Shown: piece after piece, positions 48,906-59,292 of the stretch | Layout of the letters: every line of letters starts with the position of its first letter | How positions within the stretch are numbered: the first letter of the stretch is position 1 | Origin: Hypericum androsaemum | Taxonomy: Eukaryota > Streptophyta > Magnoliopsida > Malpighiales > Hypericaceae | Assembly: GCA_963995505.1 (NCBI GenBank) | Contig: OZ023194.1 | Span: 9,916,428 to 9,980,427 of the forward strand | Direction of reading: 5' to 3' | Length of the DNA stretch: 64,000 nt | The notes under the pieces: model-generated | What the model was told of the DNA's origin: nothing | The model's input: the letters and a program-made list of their open reading frames with translations, nothing else | Databases searched by the model: none | Translations under genes and position numbers: made by a program

Positions 48906-50498
48906 ATGGTGGGTATACAACAAAGTCAAAAGAAGGAAGGCCTTAAACAATGGAAGGTCAATCCTAAGACCCGGTGGACAAGACTCGGGGGGCAAGGAAG
49001 GCTGCCTGATAACGGCATCCTAAAGGCTCAGATGTCCTCTTATCCGAGGGGAGTCGATGTCCCTAAGCAAGAGGAGATTGACTCTAAGACCCGGGGGGCA
49101 AAACTTAGGAGGCATGGAAGGCCGCCTGATAAAGGCCTCCTAAGGACTCAGAAGTTCTTTTGTTCAAGGGGAGTTGGTGATACGTGGAGGTTCCACCGTC
49201 CCCGAATCAAGGTAGACCTTCAGGACAAGCCCAACCTATGCTGGTACACCTTCAACCAACTTGGAGACAAGGGGGTCACCCCTGAGTCATCAACACAAGA
49301 CGTCTTGACCAAGACTCAAAGACGTTGCCTTGAGAAAAAAGTCCAAAAACAGAAGCAAGTAATTAAAGACCTCGAAGAGAAACTTGTGGAACAAAGGGCC
49401 AAGCTAGAAGAACGAAGGATGCTCTTAGCTCGCTCAAAGGTAAAACACCATTCGGCCCCGACTCGAGGCCGACCCAAAGAGGTTGAATCCTCTAAGGTGA
49501 AAAAAGGAAAAGACCTCAAGCACATTAAAGAGGTTCGACCAGAGGCACCCACTGATCAACGTAAGAAGTTGATTTGTAAATGGATACCTAAGGCAAGAGG
49601 AGAGGTCCACCCAAAGGAAGATCGCCCCAAAAAGGACAAGGCTGACCAAGCCAACCGGAAGGAAAAGAAAGCCTCGGTCGACCTTGACAACATGTACTTC
49701 AAGTTTGGGAACTTCCCAAGCATGGTGGCGATTAACGTTGCCCCATTTAGTTTTGGGTTGAAACCCAATCAAACGAGCCACCAAGAGAGAGACGTGATAG
49801 AGAGTGACACTATTGAGGTTGAGGTAGAAAGGAAGTCTTCACTCGTATCCCTGATGGAAGACTTCAACGATAGTATCCCTATCGCTAGGCCTACCTGGAG
49901 GACAAGTGAGAGCCTGAGGTCTTTGTATACCATGGCTCACGACTTTGCAAAGTGGATAGAGAGGGTCCTCATGGATGACAGGGCTATTGTAAACATCCTA
50001 CCCCAGTCGCTCTTAAAGAAGCTAAGCAATGAGAAGGAGAAGTTGACGCCCTTTAAGATGATAATGGCCAGCTTGGCTGGTAAGGGTACTCGTCCCCTTA
50101 GAGTACTCAAGGCTGAAGTTAGTGTGGGCTCCGTTACTCGAGAGATTGTGTTCTTTATCATAAGCACAAAGACCTCCAATAATTCTCCATCGGGGAGGGA
50201 TTGGATCAACTCAAGACGAGTGACCCCATTCTCCCTCCATGTGTTCTTGATTCGGTGGAAGCCGGATGGAAGGGTAGAGATAGTGACAACAAATGTCAAT
50301 CCCTTCCTATCGACTACTAACTGTGTAGAGGCAGCCTTCTACGACTATTTTATAGTGCCAAAAAGGGTGGCCCGGGGAAGCATAGATGACTGGTTTGCCC
50401 GCTATGCAAGCTCGGTCGAGCAGGATACTCCTTCTATCCATCGATTGGTCAGTGCCACACCCGAAGGGCAGGCACTTTTCCTTACCTTTGAGGAGTAA
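48906..50498 (+). pseudogene. Gag-protease-like open frame of the LTR element
   Basis: 530 codons. The N-terminal half is basic with coiled-coil character (KKVQKQKQVIKDLEEKLVEQ). Around residues 345-440 it resembles the retropepsin region of plant Ty3 elements: VLMDDRAIVNILPQSLLKKL, TRPLRVLKAEVSVGSVTREIVFFI and GRDWI. The active-site motif, normally D-S/D-G, reads D-D-R, so the enzyme is probably inactive. Nothing resembling reverse transcriptase follows. Confidence 0.65.
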
Positions 50499-50856
50499 GG
50501 CCATATGAGAGGTGACAAGGTGGTTGGTGGTCTACACCTTATCATTCTACGAGTCGGCCGGGTATGTCTTTCATGATAACGGCCTAGACCCCCTGGAGCT
50601 GCTCAAAATCAATAATCTTCACCTTGCTCCAAGTAAACTAGGTGACGCCAAAGTTGAAGTAAGGACCTTGTGAATGAGGTACTGCTATGCTCATACAAGG
50701 TCTCTATTGAATATCGACCCACGGTTAGCCAAATTTTTGCTTTACCCACTACATATTAGATGATATTGGGGGTTATCGACCCTCGCCTGAACTCAAACAA
50801 GAATACATGCCTTCGATTCTCCTTGACCATTCGAATCAAAGGCATGTGGGGGGCAT

Positions 50857-53023
50857 TGTTGGAATGCAAAAATAACTTGTTGGGAGCTCGGGGTCGACTA
50901 AGGCAATCATCGAGATACCTGTACTTAGATTTCAACTTGCTTTGGTTAGGTATGCTTAAGGCAGCCTGGCTACCCTCATCCTCAATTCAGCTTGGGTACT
51001 ATCAGCCTCATTCTTAGCTTAGTTTACCCTCAACTTCAAGTCAGATTGGGTATCCTCAGCCTCAAGCTAGCTTGGGTGTCCTCAGCCTCAAGTCAGTTTG
51101 GACATCCTCAGCCTCAAGTTAGGTTGAGTTCCCTTAAGGCAAGCAGGTCTCCCTTAGGTCAGGTCGAGCAATTGGAGGGAATGAGAGGGCCCTCTTAACA
51201 CATGTCAAGTTGGACTTCCTCAGTCTCTTTGAGGAGTACCCATACTTGGCAGATCGACTGTAACGCTCAATTCGGACCTCGAAATTGTTGACGGGCAAAA
51301 TAATTTACGAAGTTGGGGCTTCGAGTATGGGAGTTAGGTGCGTGATTGACTTCACAAGTTCGAGAAGGTGAAGCCGAATGGAGCGTTTATTCTCCTAGAG
51401 CGAGTGAGGTACCAACTCAATAGAGGTGAGCCCGACACTAGCTAAAATTGGCACCAACCGAGTGGAAGGCTAACCCGGCGCCAACTAAAGGTGGCGCCAA
51501 CTAAATGCGGCGCCAACCGAGGACAGGCGAACTCGGCGCCAACTGAGGGAAGGAGAGTGCGGTGCCAACTGAGCGAAGGTGAGTGCGGTGCCAACTGAGC
51601 GAAGGCGAGTGCGGCGCCAACTGAGCTAAGGCGAGTGTGGCGCCAACTGAGGGAAGGAGAGTGCGGCGCCAAGTGGGTGAAAGAAAATTTGGCGCCAAGT
51701 GAAGGCGATTGAAGGGGCTTTGGCTCTCTGGTAAAGTGATCATAACTTTTGACTCTGACCTCGGACTAAGGTGATTCATGAGCCTATAGAAAGATAATAG
51801 ATAGGCCTACAACTTTGTAGTTCATCACTTTTTCCGATTCATAGTGAAAGGAAGTCCAAAACCCGCGCCAAGTGAACCCGGCGCCAGGTGGGTGAAAGAA
51901 AATCTGGCGCCAAGTGAAGGCGGTTGAAGGAGCTTCGGCTGTCTTGGTAAAGTGGTCATAACTTTTGACTCAGACCTCGGATTAAGGTGATTCTTAAGCC
52001 TATGGAAAGATAATAGATAGGCCTACAACTTCGTAGTTCATCACTTGGGCCAATTCAGAGTGGATGGATGTCTAAAACCGGCGCCAAGTGTGGGAAGCCA
52101 ACCTGGCGCCAAGTAGAGGAAGTAAATTCGGCGCTAGGTCATATCTTTTGACTCAAATCTCGGATTAACACGATTCAAGTTGCTGTATGAAGGTACGACA
52201 TAGAAATACAACTTTGTAGTTTATGAATTCTTCAAATTCGAGGCAGAAGGATGTCAAAAAGGCACTTGAAGCAGATGTGGTGTCGGATGAGGCACTAAAT
52301 GAGGCGCCGATTGAAGGCACCTAAATCCGGCACCAATTGAAAGTACCGAATAGGGGCACCGATTGCCATTAGCTCAAGTAGAAAGCTAGTTCCCTCTCAC
52401 TTCAGGTGAGACCAATCTCTTGAGGCTAAATGTAGCGCCCGGTGTACATGAGATAAGGTGGAAGAGACCGGGCTAGCACGGACTCTACATAGGTGGACTG
52501 AGATACGAAGAGACCAAATTTAAGGCAGACTCTTGAAGGGATTGGAGGAGCTCTGGGATACTCGATACACCCTGGGTTCTTAAGAGACAAGGATAAACTC
52601 CGGCACGATAAATCCGAATTAGGCGGGGATAAGCGTTGGAAGTCCGTTTTCAGACGAAGATAAGCATTGAAAGAGATAGGCTTCGGACCTTCGAGTTCAG
52701 TCACGATAAGGGTGAACTCGGGATAAGGGTAAAGCCTGGCTGAAGATAAGCGACGAGAAGGACGAGTCCGACTACAACACGGTTAGAGCGAAGTTGAGGC
52801 GATCTTCGTTTTCTATATAAGCAAGGCAAGGGGCGAATCGAAGGATGATCCAAAAACCAAATCACAAAATCTCTATCAAGTTTCGGCTTTTATCTTAGTT
52901 TAGGTTAGTAGTAGTCTCGGCTTCGGCCAACCCTTGTTACTCATAGCGTTAGACCGACCTTGGGACGAGCACTCCGGGCCGTCACGAGTTCGATCGACGT
53001 TCTCGCACATTTTTATCCCAACA
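50857..53023 (+). repeat. Right LTR
   Basis: Copy of the left LTR with the intact CCAACA end. TATA box TATATAAG at 52814-52821. Preceded by the purine-rich tract at about 50843-50855. Most differences from the left LTR noticed by eye are C/T and G/A transitions. Confidence 0.9.
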
Positions 53024-53412
53024 GATTTTCGTTTATCTCAGGACTATCTGTCTAATGCTCAGTGGTTACAATCCATAATCTTTCAAATGGTTTGTCATGC
53101 TATGTGAAGGATCAGAGATTTGAAGTCGGAAAATACCTGCGGTTCATCAATACATCAAGAGATCAATTTCCTGGGCAAGAAATAGAAAAAGTGGATACTC
53201 GCAAAAGTAGCCGATACGGTTTGGGGCTTGCTTTGGATTACTTTATTGCATTTCTATTGAGAGAGTGGGGATCAATCATTGATATATGTGTTACAACAGA
53301 AACACTTTGATGTTATGGTGATGATCCTTTGATGTTAAGTATCGATTTTAGACTTTGTGTTTTTTAGTATAAATCTATAAAATTATGTTGATGTATTCAT
53401 TGGTTATGTGGT
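53024..53412 (+). repeat. Duplicated segment, copy B (right block)
   Basis: Resumes homology with copy A (39861-40285): CTCAGGACTATCTG, TCTTTCAAATGGTTTGTCATGCTATGTG and TCATTGGTTATGTGGTGA. A frame of 82 codons stays open here (53062-53310), with YVKDQRFEVGKYLRFINTSRDQ and SSRYGLGLALDYFIAFLL. In copy A the same frame is broken by an 8-base loss. I do not recognise the product; it may be an exon remnant. Confidence 0.75.
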
Positions 53413-54047
53413 GAATCTATCCAACCTAATCTTTAAAAATTGAAAGGGAGAGTTTGTTACCATTCAAAAAATTTTACGGCTCAAATTTGAATTTGTTGAT
53501 TGATTGGATTTTCGGATTCCAAATAATTTTGATAAGAAAATGTGCACGATTTGAATAGTGATTTACTCGGTCAATTTTACCAATTCAAAACATGCAGAAA
53601 CGAACCCTCGTACTAGGGAAATTTAGTCCATTTTAGCGAGCTCATTTTATTAAATGGCTCGGATAAACAACTCCATTAACTGCGCAATAGTTGGCACAAA
53701 ATCGAAATTCTCTAATATGTGAAATTCAGTTGAATTATAAATCCGTTGGCTAAAGCGAATAATAACAAACAATATAATACATCAGCATTCTTAAGTTCTT
53801 TAGTCTCGAGTTAAAATCTTTAAAAGTGAAGCAGCATTGGATTACTTGTGGAGAGAATTTCGTCAATATAAGAGTCTCAAGCGATTTGAATCAGGACTAG
53901 TCGGTTTAGTATGTCAAGATATTAGACGGTGCTTGTTTCATTTTTTTTCCAACCACAAATGAGCAATGTATAATATCCTATTGGCACAATACAGATGGTA
54001 GGGGGTCGGGAGGGATGAATTCTTCTTGCGACGTCTCATGCGTCTGC
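53413..54047. other. Non-coding region downstream of the RIN4-like gene
   Basis: AT-rich. It should hold the 3' UTR of the minus-strand RIN4-like gene near its right end. No other gene or repeat was recognised. Confidence 0.5.
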
Positions 54048-56815
54048 TTAGGAAGCACAAGCAGGAACGAGGCACGAAAAGAGCCCTGGCATCTTCTTCT
54101 TCTGCATGCGCCCCAGAAAAATAGCGAATTAGATAATCTAATTATTTAATTAAACTAGCAGGAATTAGATTAACTGAAAAGGATTATGCTAGTGTTAGAA
54201 ACTTACACAATTAAGGATCTATTTGCTTTGTCTGAAAATATTTTATGGAAACTTGTTTTCCCTCTAAATAAGTAGCTTATTACATAAGAAACAAATAATT
54301 TTCTGTACCTTCAATTGTTTGTCTAGACCAAAATATATTTTGCCGCAACATAAGCGGAGCCTAAGTTAGAAATCTCTAGTTTGAATTTGAGACAAATATA
54401 TCTTAAAAAACACACGAGACAAATCTGAGGGATGGATCCAGCTGATGGAAAGAAGAAGACGGCAAATCACCAACATGGGTCAACGGGACCAAGCCTAATG
54501 AGAGGACCAAACATTGCGGCTATTGCTTTATTGATCCTATTGCTTTATTAATCCTACTCATAGCTTGTTTGCATGCGAGCAATGTTTATATAAAAATATT
54601 CATGCTATCTAAAATGAAAAAAAAAAGTTTCGTTAGAGAGTATATAATTTTGTTAAAAATTCCGAGTTTTGGAACAACATAAAAATATAATTATTTTATT
54701 TTCAAGCAACTTATGGTATAATTGTTAATACATTTAATCTCAAACAAAATTTTTTTAACCCGTACCACATGAGAAAACCTTATTAAAAATACAGAATATC
54801 AATTGCTACGATATGGTCTTCATACGCATACGAAATGAACTGTTAAAAAAATTCCTTAGAATCATTTGTCTATTTACAAGTACAATCCTTTGTTTTTAGT
54901 CGAAATTACCTGGTACCCGATTACTCACTCACGAGGTAGAACTAGAAAAATATGTGAAACACTAGATATTCAATTTTAACGTTAGTACATTCAATTAATC
55001 ATTCCTTCTTAAATTAAACTAACTATGCGAGCTCTTTAATAAAATTGCAAAAGTCATATGAACAAATTTGGGTACACAGAATTGGAAAACATGTCATAAG
55101 ATATGGTAGAAATTGACGAAAATTCATGGTCCTCGGAAAATATAGATAGGCATTAAATAACGCAGCAGGGGAAGAAGAATGAGAAACTCACTCGCTTGGA
55201 AGAGCGGACGAGAAGGTCAGGAGGGATTTTGTAGAGATCTTCGTCAACTGGCTTAGGTGGGCGAGAGGGCAACCTAGGACGTGGAATTGTGACTTTACCT
55301 TTGTCGGAGGACACTTTGTACATTTGATTATTACCTCGAAATTGGTTTTGTTTATTATTATTGTTGTCCCAGTGGAGTTGTTGTTGTTGTCTTGCCGGAT
55401 CCGTCACGACACCGACTTTGCCTAATTGCTGACTTTTCTTCTGTTCCTTAACATGCGGGGGGCCTAATGAGTGCGTGTTTTCTCTGAGCCGTGCCTGTAA
55501 ATTTCCAAATCATCATTATTACTCATCAAATATTCATAAATTTCCCACTGACTCTTTTTCGGTAGTAATTTCCCATTGACTCTCTCACTTCTATCTTCTT
55601 TGTCCATGAATTACGGCACTAAAATGTGAAGCACACGCAAATAACCGAAAACGGAATTTCTTTATTAACTTGCTAAAAATTCACTTTAAATATTTTGTAA
55701 TTTTGTCGACCAGGACGCCACTACATTATAGTTTCCAAATCTTTGACCGAGGGATTAAGGTTTCTCAATCGACACTTCTTGTACAAGAATATCCCTAAGT
55801 ATCATCAAATAAAAATTTAAAAACAAATCAGAAAAACATGAAAATATTATAAAACAAAATATATGTATTTTCATATTTCTGATTTGTTTCTCAACATAGT
55901 TTCTTAATTATAATTGCGGTATTTTGTATTTAAAAAAATGCAAATATTGAGGTGTTAATTATTCAAACAGTGGCAAAACCAAGCTATTAAAGTGATATTT
56001 TTTGAAAAATAAAATTTTACCTGCCAAAAATTAAACCATTCATCTCAGTCAAATCTTACTACGTATTGTGCCGCTAAGTCAAATATCCATTAGTAAATTA
56101 AAGAAAACTTTTACCTATTAACTTCTAATTTATAACCTAGTACGTCTGCGAAATCAATTTCCCTATTATTGTAACTATTTCTCAATCCGGCAAAAATTAA
56201 ATAGTCTATCAAGTTATTGTAAAATTCAAAGAGTTCCAAAATTCAAACCTCGACAAGAATTATGGTATAAAAATTTATCTTTTAAAAAAATAATTTCTCA
56301 ATCCAATCCCCATAAACAATAATATCTTGGGAAAAGGTAGAGACGTAAAGAATCAGTAAACAATGACTGGAAAGAAAATCATCTCATCTGTGCTCACATT
56401 AGTCTCCAGATTAAGTTGCCAATAACCCAGAAAAAAATGAGTAAAATGTGGGAGGAATACGGACCTTTCTTGGAGGATTATTATTATTATTAGTATTTCT
56501 GGGTTGGCGATGAGCAACGGGGTAGAGGTCGGCTCTGCGTCCGCGGGGATCACACTCACCGGAGGATGAGCTGTAGCGGATTAGCCCCGCTTGCCTCGCG
56601 TTCTCAAAGTACTGCGTTATTGGTAACTCATTTGCATGTTCCCAGTTCCCAAACGCCGGTATTTGCCCGCTCTTTTTCCAGTTATATTCCTGAAATTTTA
56701 TCAGTAATTCCCAATTTCAGTGCCCCAAAGACAAAACATGTATTTAAATTCTAGGAAATAAAAAAAATCTCGAGCTCACCAAGACTGGTATTCGGTATCG
56801 TTTTGGAAGATGTGG

Positions 56816-56847
<32 letters not shown>

Positions 56848-56988
56848 TGATGTGTTAATTTAATTGGTTGCATGCACGGCAACTAGTTCAGCTAATGACA
56901 CAATTTTGTCGTAAAAAAATTTAATTAAAGCAGGAGATTACTTAAAGCAAGAGAATAAAGAGATAGAGAGAGAGCTTACATCCATCAT
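54048..56988 (-). CDS. RIN4/NOI-family protein (AvrRpt2-cleavage domain)
   Basis: Four minus-strand exons: 56988-56980, 56689-56465, 55494-55192, 54101-54048, giving 591 nt and 196 residues with consistent phases. The protein starts MMD|EYNWKKSGQ, then the NOI motif IPAFGNWEHANELPITQYFENARQAG (residues 13-38; PxFGxW at 14-19). A Gln/Asn-rich middle and IPRPRLPSRPPKPVDEDLYKIPPDLL follow, and it ends KKKMPGLFSCLVPACAS, with C189 and C194 as likely palmitoylation sites and a basic run for membrane anchoring. RIN4 relatives are plasma-membrane immune regulators whose NOI motif is cut by the bacterial effector AvrRpt2. Domain order matches larger single-NOI members. The tiny first and last exons were found by splice logic and family knowledge and need transcript support. 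Confidence 0.82.
56821..56846. repeat. (TA)13 microsatellite in RIN4-like intron 1
   Basis: Uninterrupted TA dinucleotide run within the first intron of the minus-strand RIN4-like gene. Confidence 0.95.
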
Positions 56989-57116
56989 GTAATAGACGTC
57001 TGATGTCTTTGGGAGCAAAAGAGGAGGGGGAAGCAGAAAGGCTCTTCTAAAAGGTGATGCGGGGAAATTGAGAAAAAGGTCTGAAAAAATTGTATTGGGA
57101 CTCTCGACGAAACCGA

Positions 57117-57120
<4 letters not shown>

Positions 57121-57148
<28 letters not shown>
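57121..57148 (-). promoter_or_regulatory. (GA)14 / (TC)14 microsatellite in the RIN4-like promoter or leader
   Basis: 14 GA units on the plus strand, 133 bases upstream of the inferred start codon of the minus-strand RIN4-like gene, so it reads as a CT-rich tract in its leader or core promoter. Such tracts are common near plant transcription starts and are bound by BBR/BPC GAGA-binding proteins. Confidence 0.6.
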
Positions 57149-57151
<3 letters not shown>

Positions 57152-57837
57152 GCAAATGCAATGGCAAAGAGTATGGGATACTAGAAAAGCAGAAAGGTGG
57201 AAATGGCAAAGAGAAGTTATATGTATGTTGTTGAGTGGGGTTAGTAGGTTTTGTCACTTTTTATGGGGCATTAAATGCATAGTATTCACCCGCCCAAAAA
57301 AAGCTTGTAGAGAGGAAGGACTATTGCTTCATTGTTTAAGAGAACTGATCCAGCTAACATTAAATATTGGCATTGGATTTTGTAACCACTGCGATCAGCT
57401 AATTAATGTCAAATCTTTCCATCAAGATTAAGCTTTGTAAATACGTTGTGTAACAACTCGTAATCTGACCAATTGTCTATACATACTAATGTAAGTATTT
57501 TTTAGTATGTTTTGTCCTCATTCATATGTACAGTGTCACCCATCATGAAACCACATCGTACTAATAGAGATTCTGCTATGATATTATTATTTATAACGTC
57601 CGATGATTTCATGATATTTCCCAAAAAAAAAGCTACATTTTATTGATATTTAGTCTGTAAAACAAAATTGTATTTTAATATGGAGCCTAACCAATTTTTT
57701 AAGCGTAAAAGTTAGAGTAATCCTTTGGTATGCCAGCTCCACGTTGTTGCCTAACAATAGAGTGGACACTGGCCAGCACCCACCCTCCTATTATATCACT
57801 TCGTTGGAGCTCAGAAGTCCACTTAGCTAATCTACCT
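57149..57837. other. Region upstream of the RIN4-like gene
   Basis: Presumed promoter of the minus-strand gene. The open frame running through the GA repeat on the plus strand is low-complexity and not supported as a gene. No other feature seen. Confidence 0.5.
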
Positions 57838-59292
57838 CAAGACCCTGGGTAAAATGTCTGTAAGGTGTTACTGTTCATGGCATATTGTAAAAATGGTGTT
57901 CGGTTTTCATGTATTGCGGATTTGGTGTCCACGTGGGACGGGTGATTTTTTTTGTCGGATCTTGGTAAACTAGACATTACACGCGTTTGAGTTTGGTGGT
58001 AGAAGGTGATACTTTTTAATCAATGGTCATAGGTTCGATTCCAACATCTTACAATCTTGTTTTTAATTTTTACTATCCAACATAAATATTATATTAAATA
58101 AATTAAATTGTAATAATTAGACAAGTAATTCTTGATAGCCAAATTGGTCTAAGTTGTGATCTTTGAACCTAAGGTCATACGTTCAATACTTGACATTGAT
58201 AATTTTTTTATCCCTTAGTTTTACTAAATCATTCACCCTAATTTCGTTTTAATATTAATCATTCACTAATATTAGAATAAAATTGGTCAAAATTTTTGCA
58301 ACTCTCATTATCAATAACCACCCTAAAAAATTAGATTAAAAAAAAGGGGAAAATAAGTAATTAGATTAAGTTGGCATTGTATTTGGACATGGGGTTTAAG
58401 ACAAAATGAAGAAAACTTGCAATAATAATACCTGGGTGGGTTTAGTCTCTTGAACAGCTTTTCGTATTCATCATCCACGTCTCATGAGCAGCCACTGAGC
58501 AAAGATAATCAGTTTAATATTCACCATTTTTTAAAACGAAGTGATAAAAAAATTATGGTGAATATTAAATCATTCACTATATTAAAACAAATTTGGTAAA
58601 TATTAAAAATTATGGTGAATATTAAATCACTTTGTGAATGATGGGTATTGAAATATTAGTGAATGATTAATATTAAAACAAAATTATGGTGAATGATTTA
58701 GTAAAACGAAGGGATAATAAAAGAATTGTCAAAGTCAAGTATTAAAAAACCCGATTATAATAGATTAAAAAAATTTTATAAAAAAATTATTTGACCAATT
58801 ATAATGGATAAAAAATAAGTTTTTTATCAAAATAAGTCCAACTCAAGTATTGAACCTATAACCTTAGGACCACAACTTAGACCAAATTGGCTATGAAGAA
58901 TTCGTTGTCTATTTATTACAATTTAATATATTTTATATTATATTTATGTTGATAGTAAAAATGTTGGTAGAAGGAATCGAACCAATGACCAAAGAGTGAG
59001 ATGTGGGCGTCTTCACCACCAAGGCAGAAGCGCACTATGAATTTTTTACCAAGATCCGACTTTTTAAGTCAAATTTTGCCAAGAACCGACTTTTTAAGTT
59101 GGATGATAGATTCGCCAAAAAAAGTCGGATCTTGGTCATCCGACATAAAAAGTCAGATCTTGGTCCAAGATCCGACTTTTTTCGGCGTCCGTGCCACGTG
59201 GACACCGCCTTCGCAAATACTTTAAATTCGGACACTTTTTTTACAAAATATCATGAATAGTAACACCATTCTGACAAAAAACCCAAGACCCT
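57838..59292. mobile_element. Mutator-like fold-back element carrying tRNA-like sequences
   Basis: CAAGACCCT is duplicated at 57838-57846 and 59284-59292. The element 57847-59283 (1437 bp) starts GGGTAAAATGTCTGTAAGGTGTTACTGTTCATG and, on the other strand, GGTTTTTTGTCAGAATGGTGTTACTATTCATG. Long inverted arms (about 57847-58300 and 58640-59283) meet in an AT-rich centre with ATTAATCATTCAC repeats. Each arm contains ATGGTCATAGGTTCGATTCC-like and TAGCCAAATTGGTCTAAG...CTAAGGTCATACGTTCAA-like blocks resembling tRNA boxes A and B. No transposase. Confidence 0.8.
58133..58197 (+). pseudogene. tRNA-like sequence in the left arm of the fold-back
   Basis: TAGCCAAATTGG matches box A (TRGYNNAANNGG) and ACCTAAGGTCATACGTTCAATAC sits where variable loop and box B are expected. 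The inverted counterpart is at about 58850-58915. Stems do not close well, so it is tRNA-derived, not a working tRNA. Confidence 0.4.

Larger units (their letters stand above)
45831..53023 (+). mobile_element. Non-autonomous Ty3-type LTR retrotransposon (gag-protease only)
   Basis: Full-length 7193-bp element. LTRs at 45831-47996 and 50857-53023 begin TGTTGG and end CCAACA (CCAATA in the left copy). The target duplication is AATTT at 45826-45830 against GATTT at 53024-53028; copy A at about 39852 has GATTT, so the left copy mutated. A primer-binding-site-like TGGCACGCTCGGTGGGAC lies at 48004-48021 and a purine-rich tract ending GTGGGGGGCA precedes the right LTR. The 2.86-kb interior has gag-like and protease-like coding only: no reverse transcriptase, RNase H or integrase. 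By eye the LTRs differ at roughly 45-50 positions, so the insertion is fairly young. Tat-lineage affinity is inferred. Confidence 0.9.

Noticed and set aside
59001..59260. Overlapping open frames in the right arm of the fold-back element
   Set aside because: They follow the repeated AAGATCCGACTTTTTAAG hairpins on both strands and have no independent coding signal.
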